From Augochlora pura (Eukaryota > Arthropoda > Insecta > Hymenoptera > Halictidae): a DNA stretch of 64,000 nt. The stretch spans positions 14,352,376 to 14,416,375 of the forward strand of contig NC_135780.1 in the NCBI RefSeq assembly GCF_028453695.1, given 5' to 3'. A program made the position numbers and the translations under genes. Numbering within the stretch: the first letter of the stretch is position 1; the number at the start of each line of letters is the position of its first letter. Shown in pieces: positions 51,101-61,799 of the stretch. Under the pieces are notes generated by a model. That model was not told the DNA's origin and did not search any database. It saw only the letters and a list, made by a program, of their open reading frames with translations.

Positions 51101-54100
51101 CCGTGGTCCCGGAGATCGCCAATTTATTCCGATGATTTTTGAGGACATAATCGGCGCTGCGGGAATTTCTAATTTTACCGCGTGCAAGCAAACTGGTCGG
51201 TCGCTAGGCGTCGCTATCCACACGCTATCCTGCCCGACACGAGACACTTTGTCAATCTCGCGGCGATTAGTCGGAGGCGGTTCGATAAACGCGCGCGTCG
51301 GCGATACCGGTACATACATACTTCGAAGCGGGTGCTCCGAATCCTTGAATCCCGATTCGGCCGATTGAAATTCGATCGATTAGAGTTGTTACGGTCCATC
51401 GACTTTACGCTTTCTCGTAATGAAATCGGTTCGTCGTTCTCGAAACCGAGTGCCTTGAAACCTCGCGTCGCTTCGGGTAGTCCTCCGCAGCTGCAACCTC
51501 GTGAAAATCGCTCGCAAGAAGAGCCCAAGCTAGAGCCTAAAATTGTGCGAGTCGTGTCTTTAATACCTCCACGTTCTAACATTGTTGTATTTTCTGCTTT
51601 GCAGCCCACGTGGCGCTTATGGGGCGAAGAAAGGGGCGATGGCGTTATATACACGGTGTACCTGAAGAAAGTCCGGTACCACAGGCCGACCAGGAGCCTC
51701 TCCGCATCGGTGAGTTGGTTTCATCTAATCGCGTTCACTGAAAAATATCTCGAATCGACCAGGCTGAACGAGCCGAATTCGATGGAGCTTTCTTTTACGT
51801 TAGCGTTTTCTTCTTTTTTCATCGAAACGTAGAAAAATGTAAAAATGTCGAGAATATTCGAAAGCTTTGGGCTGCTTTCGTTTTACTTTGGTTCGTTCGA
51901 ATAGTTGGAAGAAGCACCGTCCAAACTGTCGTAGAAATACGCTCAACTCGCGCCTATCTAATCTATCGAAGAGGTACGACTCGCGTCAAACTATTTGCGC
52001 GGTCGCTAACACGGACCTAACCCGGTTAAACGAAGAAAACCGAGATATCTTGCTTCGTCGTAGAGCCACATCGCGACGCTTTTAAGAAACGCGAGGCGAA
52101 ACTTGGAAAACTTTCAACCATAAATACCAACAAAGACAAGAAACGCTCGAATAAATGGCGCGGAACGCGAACGGACGGCAACGTTTATGTATTCGTAATC
52201 TCGCTCGTCGTTCTCATCGACGAACAATAGAGCTAAAATGTCGGCGACACGCGTTGCGATAGGATTCGGACGACGAAATCTCGCACCTGGAATGGGAGAC
52301 GGTGAGGGTTCGTTTCCTGAAAGCCGGCACAGTGCAGCGCCTGGTCGAGAGTCTGGCGAACGACGACGGGGAACTCGAGTCGACGTACATCAATGTCTTC
52401 TTGGCGACGTATCGCGCGTTCACGACGCCCCGAGAGGTTCTCGAGCTATTGTTGGCGAGGTACGACGCCCTCGACGAGGGATCCGGCGCACTCACGGGCG
52501 AACAGCACCGCAAAACCCTCGTGCAGGCGCTTCACGTCTGGTTGGACGCGTATCCCGGTGATTGGAAATCCCCGCCGAATCATCCTCTGCTGACCAGACT
52601 TTTAGAGTTTACGCACCAGCGGCTTCCTGGCTCGGAGCTCGAGCTCAAGGCAAGGCATCGGCTGCACAGGTTCCAGCGGGAGGATCAAATAGGTAAGCTA
52701 GAGCAAACCGTAAGCTAGAAATTTCCAGCTGTTCGCGATTGCGATTGCGATTGCGATTGCGATTACGATTACGATTACGATAACGAGTCTTGTGCGAGAA
52801 GAGCGCTCCGAGTTGCCGCTATCTGTCTAACCGATCGCGCTCTTTGCTCAGATTCCTGCATGGTGTACGACAATGGCCGCCTTCCGCGAGGATCCCCCGA
52901 GCCGATCGCGGACCACTGGCGAAGCTACAGCTTTCCCGAAGTGCCGCACCGGCATTTCGCCGAGCAGCTGACCCGCATGGACGCGGAGGTGTTCAAGAAG
53001 CTGGTGGCCCACCAGTGTCTCGGCGCCGTCTGGTCGAGGAGAGACCGTTCGAGGAGCCACGACGCCGCCACCGTCCTAGCGACCGTCAACCAGTTCAACG
53101 CCGTCTCGCTCCGCGTGATCTCGACGATTCTGACGGAGCCGGCCATCAAGTCCCAGGATCGTGCCAGGATCCTGGAGACGTGGATCGACGTTGCTCAAGA
53201 GCTGCGCGTGCTCAAGAATTTCAGCAGCTTAAAGGCCATCGTGTCCGGACTGCAGAGCAACCCCGTCTACAGGCTGGAGAAGTGCTGGCAGTGTATGCCC
53301 AGGGAGAAGCACGAGCTGTTCAGGGAGCTGGAGAGGATCTTTTCCGAGGAGAACAACGCGTGGACGCAGAGGGAGTTGTTGATCAAGGAGGGCACCGCAA
53401 AGTTCGCCGACACCGCCGGCAGGAGCGACAGACACCTGCAGAAGCTGTTCCAGAAGCAGAACACCCATGCCGGCGTGAGTTGACGCCGCGTTCGTTCGTT
53501 CCTTCGTTCCTCCGAATCTTTCTCTCCCGCGTTTACCCGGTCTTTTCCGTGCGACGACGTATACACACTCCTTTTGGTCCTTGTCTCGGATAACTTGAGC
53601 CGCTGGGAAGAGCCCTTTTCAATTTCTCGTCCGCTATTTCTGCGCGAGCGACCTTCCGCGCGCCGTCTTCTGATATCAAAAGTTCCGACGAAACTAACCG
53701 GCCTCTCTAACTTTTCTCCCATCTAGAACATCAGCTACGGCACGATACCGTATCTGGGCACCTTCCTGACGGATCTCACGATGATCGACACCGCGATATC
53801 GGACACGATAGCCGAAGGTCTGATCAACTTTGACAAGAGGCGGAAAGAGTTCGAGGTGTTGGCCAGGATAAGATTGCTCCAAGGTGCGGCGAACGCGTAC
53901 AACTTCAGCACGGATTCGCTGTTCGATAGTTGGTTCCATTCGGTGGTGGTGTTGGACGATCGGGAGGCGTACAAGCTCAGCTGCCAGATCGAACCGCCTC
54001 CGCCGGGCAACACCCTGACCAACCGTGGCAAGAAGAAGCAGGTCGGTTTTCGGCGCGCCCGTCCCTCGAATGCTGATCGTCGCGCCTCCGAATCCGTTTT

Positions 54101-54778
54101 CCTAACTCGGCCCGGTGGTTCTTCTTGCAGGCTCACCAGGGACACCGTAAAAACGACTCGATCGCCTCCACGTCGAGCTCCAGCAGCTCCCAGTTCTACT
54201 GCGACCTCGATTCCCTGCCCAGCTCGCCGCACAACTCTCTCGACCGACGCACGTCGCCGTCCCAGATGTCCAGCTCCTCGTCCAGCTCGTCGCTGCCGTC
54301 GTTGGACGTGTCCCTGAGCTCGGGGGGTGGCAACGGGGCCGCTGGCACCCAGCAGAATCGGCTGGCACCGGTGATCGCGGCGAACGGGAACGCGCCGAGC
54401 TTGGTCGGACTGTCCAGTCCGAGTCACTCGCACAAGAGCTCGCCGGACTTTTACATCATCAAGGTGACCATGGAGACGGACAATGCGGAGACCGACGGGG
54501 TGGTGCTGTACAAATCCATCATGCTGTCGAACAACGAGAGGACGCCGCAGGTGATCCGAAACGCGATGCTCAAGCTGGGGATCGAGGGCAGTCCTGACCA
54601 GTACACCCTCGCCCAGGTGCTGCCCGACAGGGAAATGGTCTTGCCGAACTCTGCAAACGTTTACTATGCCGTCAACACCGCGCACAATCTCAACTTTATT
54701 CTGCGACCCAGAAGGGAGCCCAACGACGTCGCCACCGATAGCCCGAAGAGCAAGAGCAGCCACTGCCACAAGCGGTAG
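44995..54778 (+). CDS. Rgl: Rgl: Ral guanine nucleotide dissociation stimulator-like protein, 6 coding exons (44995-45159, 51605-51709, 52263-52692, 52852-53474, 53727-54041, 54131-54778)
   Basis: The exons join in phase (165 + 105 + 430 + 623 + 315 + 648 nt) to 761 residues. RasGEF-N lies at about 102-230 (KAGTVQRLVE, YINVFLATYRAFTT). The catalytic RasGEF (CDC25) domain lies at about 265-530, with HFAEQLTRMDAEVFKK, the Ral-type LGAVWSRRD, LKNFSSLKAIVSGLQS and IPYLGTFLTDLTMIDTA. The Ras-association domain lies at about 652-740 (DFYIIKVTMET, VLYKSIMLSN, ANVYYAVN). A Ser-rich linker (about 550-650) separates the last two. Known for the family: it binds active Ras/Rap through the RA domain and loads GTP on Ral, feeding the exocyst and JNK pathways, in cytosol and at membranes. 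The WGEERGDGVIY segment before RasGEF-N also matches the family. All key motifs look intact. The first exon is the least certain part. Confidence 0.93.
45308..45361. repeat. (CGTATGCCT)n nonamer array in Rgl intron 1
   Basis: Six 9-bp copies; the last three drift to CGTTTGCCT and TGTTTGCCT. Confidence 0.92.
47838..47900. repeat. (GGATCTC/GGATCTG)n array in Rgl intron 1
   Basis: About nine 7-bp units. GGATCTG and GGATCTC alternate as a 14-bp higher-order unit, then GGATCTC alone. Confidence 0.92.
48857..48884 (+). repeat. (GGGAC)n array, six GGG runs
   Basis: Six GGG runs with 2-nt AC spacers on the sense strand of Rgl intron 1. Confidence 0.93.
50931..50972. repeat. (GTTGGCAGC)n nonamer array in Rgl intron 1
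   Basis: Four perfect copies plus a partial one. Confidence 0.93.
51605..51709 (+). CDS. Rgl: Rgl coding exon 2 (residues 56-90)
   Basis: The acceptor is GCTTTGCAG|CCCACG and the donor is GCATCG|GTGAGT, both phase 0. It encodes PTWRLWGEERGDGVIYTVY and LKKVRYHRPTR, matching the WGEE..GxxY..xLKKV segment that precedes the RasGEF-N domain in Ral GEFs. It follows a 6,445-bp intron. Confidence 0.9.
52263..52692 (+). CDS. Rgl: Rgl coding exon 3 (RasGEF-N domain)
   Basis: The acceptor is GCGATAG|GATTCG and the donor is AAATAG|GTAAGC, ending in phase 1. The exon starts DSDDEISHLEWETVRVRFLK and contains KAGTVQRLVESL, TYINVFLATYRAFTT and LHVWLDAYPGDW, the RasGEF-N helices that pack on the catalytic domain. 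Confidence 0.93.
52735..52785. repeat. (GCGATT)n(ACGATT)n array in Rgl intron 3
   Basis: About eight 6-bp units, GCGATT first and then ACGATT. It takes up a third of a 159-bp intron. Confidence 0.92.
52852..53474 (+). CDS. Rgl: Rgl coding exon 4 (RasGEF catalytic domain, first part)
   Basis: The acceptor is TTTGCTCAG|ATTCC. Its first two bases complete a phase-1 codon to GAT. The donor is GCCGGC|GTGAGT, phase 0. The exon contains HFAEQLTRMDAE, LGAVWSRRD, VNQFNAVS, NFSSLKAIVSGLQSN and WTQRELLIKEGTAKF, the structurally conserved regions of Ral exchange factors. Confidence 0.94.
53727..54041 (+). CDS. Rgl: Rgl coding exon 5 (RasGEF catalytic domain, end)
   Basis: The acceptor is CCCATCTAG|AACATC and the donor is AAGCAG|GTCGGT, phase 0. 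It encodes NISYGTIPYLGTFLTDLTMI, then LINFDKRRKEFEVLARIRLL and the end of the catalytic domain (YKLSCQIEPPPPGN). Confidence 0.94.
54131..54778 (+). CDS. Rgl: Rgl coding exon 6 (Ser-rich linker and RA domain)
   Basis: The acceptor is TTCTTGCAG|GCTCAC, and the stop TAG is at 54776-54778. The exon opens with a Ser-rich linker (RKNDSIASTSSSSSS, FYCDLDSLPSSP) and then the Ras-association domain from DFYIIKV to ILRPRREP. A short Lys/Ser/His tail follows. The upstream intron is only 89 bp. Confidence 0.93.
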   Translation, partial: AHQGHRKNDSIASTSSSSSSQFYCDLDSLPSSPHNSLDRRTSPSQMSSSSSSSSLPSLDVSLSSGGGNGAAGTQQNRLAPVIAANGNAPSLVGLSSPSHSHKSSPDFYIIKVTMETDNAETDGVVLYKSIMLSNNERTPQVIRNAMLKLGIEGSPDQYTLAQVLPDREMVLPNSANVYYAVNTAHNLNFILRPRREPNDVATDSPKSKSSHCHKR

Positions 54779-55140
54779 TGCGCCGCTGAAGCGGACAGGC
54801 CTAGAAACCGGGCCCAACGTACGCCGATCACCGGAATCTCGACGCGTCGTCGCGTAGCCTTTTCCTAACCATGACAGTACGGACGTCTCGTTTTTCTTTC
54901 CAATTTTTCTTTCGCAACAACCGCCGGTGCGTACCCCAGCTGTTCTTAGCCTCAAGAAGAAGAGTCGATCCATCTTTATTTTCTCTACGTTTTTTTCTAC
55001 TCACCGGTTGCGCACAGGCTCGCGTATCACGACGCAAACGTTACCTGCCCGCGCACGGTATTATTCGATCTTGGACACGTTTGTTATCGCCGCGGGCTAA
55101 TTTAGTCTAGTATATATGTCTTTAGCGCGAGTCATAGGTC

Positions 55141-55172
<32 letters not shown>

Positions 55173-55600
55173 ACAAGCGAAACGAACAAAGACAAGCGAC
55201 GACAAAGGTAGCTGTTTAGCTTTAGTTCACTGTAGTTGCGTACATTTATATGAACATGTGCGTGCGTGTGTGTGTGTATATACACACACACACACACACA
55301 CATGTGCAAGTAAATATATAGATACAGATATGTATATATACACACGTAGATATAGATATATATATATAGTATATAATATAACATATGCATAATACGAAGA
55401 GATCGTACCTTGTGGATCCGACGAGAGCGAGGAGAAAAGTGGCCGCGAGGAGAGTTTATTGTGATTTTTGTACATAAGTTTAGTTCCGTAGCGCGGCTTC
55501 GATCGGCCGAACCAAGTGGACCCGAACGAAAAATTGTCAATTATTCGAGCTTCTCTGTCGCTGCGGAATAGAAAAATAATCGAGAAGCGCGCGAAAGAAA
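54779..55600 (+). other. Probable Rgl 3' UTR
   Basis: There is no coding frame after the stop. It holds a (GTC)n tract (about 55141-55172), a 28-bp perfect palindrome of TG/TATATA/CA (55266-55293), AT-rich runs to about 55385, and two TGTANATA motifs (55331-55338, 55469-55476). No canonical AATAAA was seen. The end is unknown; variant signals such as AATAAT near 55574 are possible. Confidence 0.5.
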
Positions 55601-56888
55601 TGAAAAACCGGTCGGGGGAAACCTAATTGTTCAAAGCGACTGTGCCCACGTATTCGTCCATTCCGTGATTCATTTTTCTAGCCGCGCGACCCTGAGACGC
55701 GCGCGGCCGGGAGAAATTCCGTTCTGTGATATAAGATTGGAAATTCCTCGTTTCGGCTTTGAGGCGATAGGGAAGAAAGCGAAATCGAGCCCCCGTTTTT
55801 CTGGCAAGAATGACAATGGAACAATGGACAGACGAGAGACGAAAAGCAAACGTACGAATTCTCGAATACTCGTTCCGACGTCGAAACTGGCGCGCGTTTC
55901 GACGACAAGCGAACGCGCGCGTTCATATATTTTTACAAGGACTCGCGTGCATTCGCGAAGTAGAAGAAACGAAGCACACAGGATCGATCGATAGCGGCAG
56001 GATCTAAACCCGATCGAGGCGATCGGTTGCCGTAACGGTCTTTGGGGTGTCGATGCCTCGACGCGTCGTTAGCTTAGGCAATTTTGTACTTACCTCTACC
56101 GATCCCCAATTTCCTCTACCCAAATGTCTAATTAGCTAGCTGTATCTGTTCGCGTAGGCGTCGATTCTTTACTCCAAGTTCGTACAAGATGCGTGTGTAA
56201 TACGAGTGTCGATAAAGGTGTCAATAGATGGCCTACTACAACGTTACACGTGGTTTTTCTGACACCAACCCTTCCGGCTCCGGTTCCTTCGATTCCTTCC
56301 GGACGACATATCGACGTCGATAGTACGACGCGCGGTGCGATCGCTCGAAATTCGAACCAAATCGTTCGATCGTAAACTGGTAGTTTTGCGTTTATCATTT
56401 CCGAGCTTGATTTTTCCCATCGAAACTATCCTCCGAGCCATTATTGTTCGAAACGGTGCTCTCTAACGAGAAATGTTCTACAACAATGAAACGACATCCC
56501 GTCCATCTTTGCACAATCGTATTCGAATCAATTCCTTCCACCGGAACCACACTCACTTTAAACTCCCACTCAAAATCGGCTTTGAAAATCTAGTCGCGAC
56601 GATTACTCTGATTCTTCTCGTTCGTTCGTTGATCGGATCGTTGTTCCTCGAGGTCCGGCAACCATCCGACCTCGATTATCGCCTATCTAACCGAGCAGAG
56701 CCAACCACGAGGGGTGGTTCGCTTATCTCGAGCGAGGAGCGGGACGATCCGATCGTTTTCGCTTGAGCTGGAAACCGTCACCGGCCGCGTGGCTCCTGTT
56801 GATGACTTCCGGTGCGCCAGCAAACCCGACACGCGAACCTGTTGATCTAGTTCGACGAGAGTGCAAACACCCCCGATTGTGCAGTCCA

Positions 56889-56930
56889 GGTAGGTAGGTA
56901 GGTAGGTAGGTAGGTAGGTAGATAGGTAGG
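56889..56930. repeat. (GGTA)n tetramer array
   Basis: About ten copies with one GATA interruption. Confidence 0.93.
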
Positions 56931-58588
56931 TGTACCGAGTTCTCGTCTCGCCTCGCCTCGCCTCGCCTCGCCTCGCGCCTCGTCTCGCCCCCGGATGGTG
57001 AGACAGATGGGCTGGGTCAATTTCGACCGGTGGGATCGCTTGGTCGAGGGGCCGCCAGCCCCTTCGAGCTCGCGATCGATCGCGGGATAAGGGCAGAAGC
57101 TTCTTCCTCGAGGAAACTGCGGAGGCTAACCGCCACGCGCGCCCGATATCCTGCTCGGACTAAATTGGCTCAAGGTCGTCGGTTTACGTCAGAACCTTCG
57201 GCGAACCCGAGGAATTTGTACATGCATGCCTGTAGAGGCTCGATCGAGTCGCCACTCGATTCCTGGCGCGGCCGCGTAGCCACCGACGTCCGTGCTCGGC
57301 CAATTTCGAACATCTCGGGAATTATGCGGCTTTCCGTTCGATTCGTCGTCATCCTTCGCTCGGGCAATCGTGACGCAGTTGTGGTGGAACGAGTGGGTCT
57401 CCTAGCTGCTGCGACGTATCGCGCCAAGGTGTTTCTTCGTTAGGGGACGCTTGGGATTCTATCAAACGTTAAGACGTTCCTCGATTTCAGACTCGAACGG
57501 AGACGCTATCGGCCAAAGTTCCGAGCCCAAACACCGTCGACGTTGCTTCGATGGCAACCGACCGAACCAGCTCGGATCCCAAGCGAGCCGTTCATCGAGC
57601 GAAAACGGGGTTGCGGTTGCGATCATAAAAAGCACGCGCACGCATAGTTCTCCGGTTAGTCGCGCATCGACTATCGCCTCACAGTTTTAATTCCGCGATA
57701 CAACGCCGACATCGCGTGTCCGACTGTGATCGACGGTTCGTCTTACAACGCAGAATTAAACGTCGCTTATCGTATCATCGAAAGACGGATACGATTGCTG
57801 CGTCGAAAAGTCCGTAACGCGAACCGCGCATCCTAATTTATAGATTCGAGCGCAACAATTCAAGAGTATCTTGAAAAGGAAAGAGGGACAACAGGTTTGT
57901 TCGACTTTTTGTTGGACCGAGAGATTCGCGCTTTCTTCCGGCATCGTAACCCCGTTGCGAAACCGAAAAATTCTAAAAGCCCAAACGAAACTCTGAAACC
58001 GCGAGCTTGCGCCCTCGCGTGGTCCGTCGACTGGCTCGCCTCTCGGCAGGCGGCGCCACGTTCGTCGGAGCGACGGCGCATCTCCCTTCCGTGACGAGCC
58101 ACCCCTAGCCACCGATTGAACCGGTGAACTCTCGTCGACGTCGAAGCAACCCCAGCTAGGACCTCGGACCAGAAGTAGAGAGCAGAGAGAGGCAGTCGTG
58201 AGCTTGGTGCCGAGCTGGGGCGATGCTCGTGGCTCGCGTGTGCTTCGCGACCGCGCCGAGTGATCGCCATTCCGTGTTGCTTCGCAACTCCGCGTCGTTG
58301 TTCTACCCTCATCGAGGAGAGGAGCATCGCGTTCGATCGACGACGACGACGACGACGCCGTGTTTCTGGCCAGGCGCGTCCCTCTCGGTTGCAGCAGCAT
58401 CTTCGTTGCCGTCGTCTTCGACCCACCGCCGAACGCTGGACGCAGAACGGTGGGCACCGTCGGTGCAACGACCGTGCGATCGTCGGACAGCCGCGCGCGA
58501 GTACCTGCCATCCGCTATGAGATGAGAAACGTGAGTCCGACCCCGCGATTTCGCATCCCGAGGACCATCGACGGCGCACCATCGTCTC

Positions 58589-58591
<3 letters not shown>

Positions 58592-58647
<56 letters not shown>
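58592..58647. repeat. (CT)28 microsatellite
   Basis: 56 bp uninterrupted, the longest dinucleotide tract in the window. Confidence 0.95.
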
Positions 58648-58650
<3 letters not shown>

Positions 58651-61608
58651 CACAACCATCCCAGCAAGCATGTCGCCGCGAGATCGTTCGCGGACTCTTC
58701 CAAAGTCCCGAAACTGGCCGAGGTTTCCGGACTCGCGTCTGCGACGCGGAAACGCCGCTTCGTCAGGTTTCGGTTTGCCGGCGGATCGAGGACTTGTCTC
58801 CCAATAGTCTTCCACGATTGTCCGATCTGCTCGGGATTGTTCGAGGCAATCCCTCGGTTTCCATCACTCCCCCCGGCGCAGCGGCCTCGATTCCCCTGGC
58901 AGATCGAACCTCCTTCGAAAACGCGAGACTCGCGGACCCTGCGGAATCGTCGACCAAGGACTGTTTTTCCGGTGGCCTTTGTTCAAAGGCTCGTCGCAGA
59001 TCCGTCCTTTCGGGTTGTGGCCCTTCTCTGTTCGGCAGCCTCTCGGGACCGATGGATCCCCGACTTGGCCGGAGCTGCTCCACGAAAGGCGATCTCGGCC
59101 AAGCGCAACGCTATCGGTAATTTTCGCAAACGACTACCCGCCTATTTTCTCGCATCGAGAAAATCTGCGCAAGTCGGATTGCCCTGCCACTCGAAGCTTC
59201 TCCGGCATATTCTTCCGTACCAAGTTCCAAGCGTTGATCGAGTTTACGTTTCGCTTCGATTAACCGGATACTGCGCGAACTTTGGCAACGTCTCGAGCGT
59301 CGAGACTCGTTCGCGTTCGTCGATTCGTCGGAGAACGATCGTTCGAGTCGTTTTGGCTACACAGCTGGCCAAAAGTTTTGAGAGATTTTTCATCGTTGCC
59401 CGATCCTACGAAAAATTGCACAGCGTCGCGACGCGCTGCTGTGAAGTCGATAACTTCTTGGGAACCGTTTAAAAATATTCATGACAGAATCGCTGCTATT
59501 ACCGTGGAAGAATGTTGGCGCACTCGGTCGTGCTACAAGTGTCTTGCAAACAATACGGGACGCGCGGTGATTTGCGTCGATGTTTGCAGAAGCTTCGAGA
59601 TTGAGATACAGAAATCCTGTGATTTTAAAAACAAAGTACTTTGAATCGTTAAATTTCGATTCCGTCGCATCGTTGATCGGCCTAAAAACCGATGGGAATC
59701 GTCGGGTGCGTTCGATTATCGTAGTTTCCGGTCCGCCGTCCGCTCGATTCCCCGATATCGTCTCGTCTTCTCGACCCCTTCCTCGGTTACTTCCTTGAAA
59801 CAGTTTCGGTGGTCCCCGCGCCGTCCCCGGCCATCGTCTTCGTCGGTGGTCTGTTCGCCCTTCCGTTCTAGGGGGCTTTAGGCCAATCGCTGCCTGGTCG
59901 CAAATGTTACGTTTCGCGCGCATCCGTTTTTCCATTAACACGGTATCTCGCAGTCTCCTCGGACGCGTAACGCGTGAAACGAATTAAAACCGGTCGATGA
60001 TCGTCGACCGTTTCTATTTTCGTCCTCGAACTTTCTGACATAGAAATTAAACCGAGGCGAATTTGGAATATTAAACGTCACGAGTGCGCGAGTTTGTACA
60101 ATTGAAAAAACTAATTTATTATTCGTTACGACTCGTCTTCTCTTGTCGCGTTCCTTTGAAATCTCCTTGGGATCATTGTGCAACCCCGACCAGCCTCGGA
60201 ACTTTATTTTCTCCTACGGTACACCTATACCGTCAGCATCCGTTTCTAGCCTTCGTTTTGCGTTTCGTCCATCTCTCTTCGTCGTGTTCTCGCGTCCTTT
60301 TGTCCCCGGGCTCTTCTTTCTCGCCACCCTTCCTCGAACTCGGTTTCATTTTAATTCTACATATTGTTTCTTTTTGCACGACTCCCCCGCGCTCCTTTTT
60401 CTAGCTACGAGTCACCCCCTGCCGCCCTCTCTCTCTCTCTCTCTCTCTCCCCCCCCCCCCTATCCCCGTCCGCTATTATTTTCTCTTAAGGTTACGCCAA
60501 CAATCCACTCCGCTTCACTCTCCTCCCGAGTTTTTATTCGTTTTACTTTGGCACTTTTCCTACATCTTTTCTGTTTTTGCCTCGATCGAGCCTCGAGCTT
60601 GTTTCATTTTTACGCGAGACTCGCCCATTGTTTCCGCCATCCCTTTCATTCCTCCATTTAGCTTACTCACTTTTTTCTCTCGGGCAGCTGCCCGGAACCG
60701 TCCGACCGTATTTGTCTGTCTATTTTCTTGCAAAGCTACTTCTTATCGGGATCGATCGACCCCTCCTTATCAGCCGTTCCACTATCTTTTATATTCCTTG
60801 TGCTTCCTCTATATTCTGTACTCTACATCCTGTACTCTATAGTCTATATTTCATGCTGCGTGCTCTGTCCGATCGCGATCGGAGATTTATTATTCATTTG
60901 CTCCTCTAATCCTTTCTTCTATGCAAGATGAGGCGCAGCACTTTCCTGCTGCAATGTTTCTTCTCTAAATTCTTTATTTTTCGTTTCGATGCTTCTACAA
61001 CACGGTTTTGCTTTACGGAATCGATCAGAAAATATTGCGCGTTACCTGTGAAAACGGTAATAGCGACCGTTTCGCTGATGCTTTGCTTTGAAAGCCTGGT
61101 AGGGTGGATGGTAACAATTCTTTTGGCAAGAATAACTGGGCAAGAATAAAAATTCGGTAGAGTCGGATATTATTTCAAAGTTTGTGGGAACGTTGTACAA
61201 CGCTAGGAACATGGTTCGATTACAAAGTTTCATCGAACGTTGGTCGAAAGCTCCGAATCAGACTTCCAAGCGACCGAGAAAACCGATCGTTCCAGCTGGC
61301 TGAAACGTCTCCGACTTTTCACTCCGCGTTCGCCGCTATTCGTCCGACACCGCGCGGAAATTACAAAAATCCTGGAGTCCGCAGCGTCAATGCGAAGGGC
61401 GAAAGGCGAAAGGGTAAGGAGCAAGGGACGCGGGGGAACCGCGGTTTCACCCGGTTTATTCCCACGAATTTCTGGATCCCGCGCGGTTGTTATCGGCGTT
61501 CGTCAACTTTTTCCCTGCGTCCATCGTTTTGCCTCTGCCAACAGCAGCGGGTTCCCTTCCCTTTCCCCTTCTCCTCCACCACCCCTTCCCCTTCCCCTTC
61601 CCCTTCCC

Positions 61609-61651
61609 CGTTCGCATTACCGTTCGCATTACCGTTCCCATTACCGTTCCC
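61609..61651. repeat. 12-bp tandem array (CGTTCGCATTAC)
   Basis: 3.6 copies; the third and fourth read CGTTCCC. It follows directly on five CCCC runs spaced by TT (61582-61609). Confidence 0.92.
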
Positions 61652-61771
61652 GGAGTGTATGGGAAATATTCCTTCGGTTTTATTATTAGCCGGAGCGCCG
61701 CCGCCGTTTCCATCCGTCCGCCCCCAGCCACCCCCTGTACCCCATTCATCCCCGGGTTTCGCAACGCTCCT

Positions 61772-61799
61772 CCGACCACCGACCACCGACCACCGACCA
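61772..61799. repeat. (CCGACCA)n heptamer array
   Basis: Four perfect copies. Confidence 0.92.

Larger units (their letters stand above)
45160..51604 (+). other. Rgl: Rgl intron 1 (6,445 bp)
   Basis: It is bounded by CAG|GTAAAC and TTTGCAG|CCC. It contains (CT)n at 45246-45270, a 9-bp repeat at 45308-45361, the GGATCT array at 47838-47900, a GGGAC array with G-quadruplex potential at 48857-48884 and a second 9-bp repeat at 50931-50972. No other gene is visible inside it. Confidence 0.75.

Noticed and set aside
58360..59472. 370-codon + strand frame
   Set aside because: It reads through the (CT)28 tract as a Leu/Ser run, does not start with ATG, and resembles nothing known.
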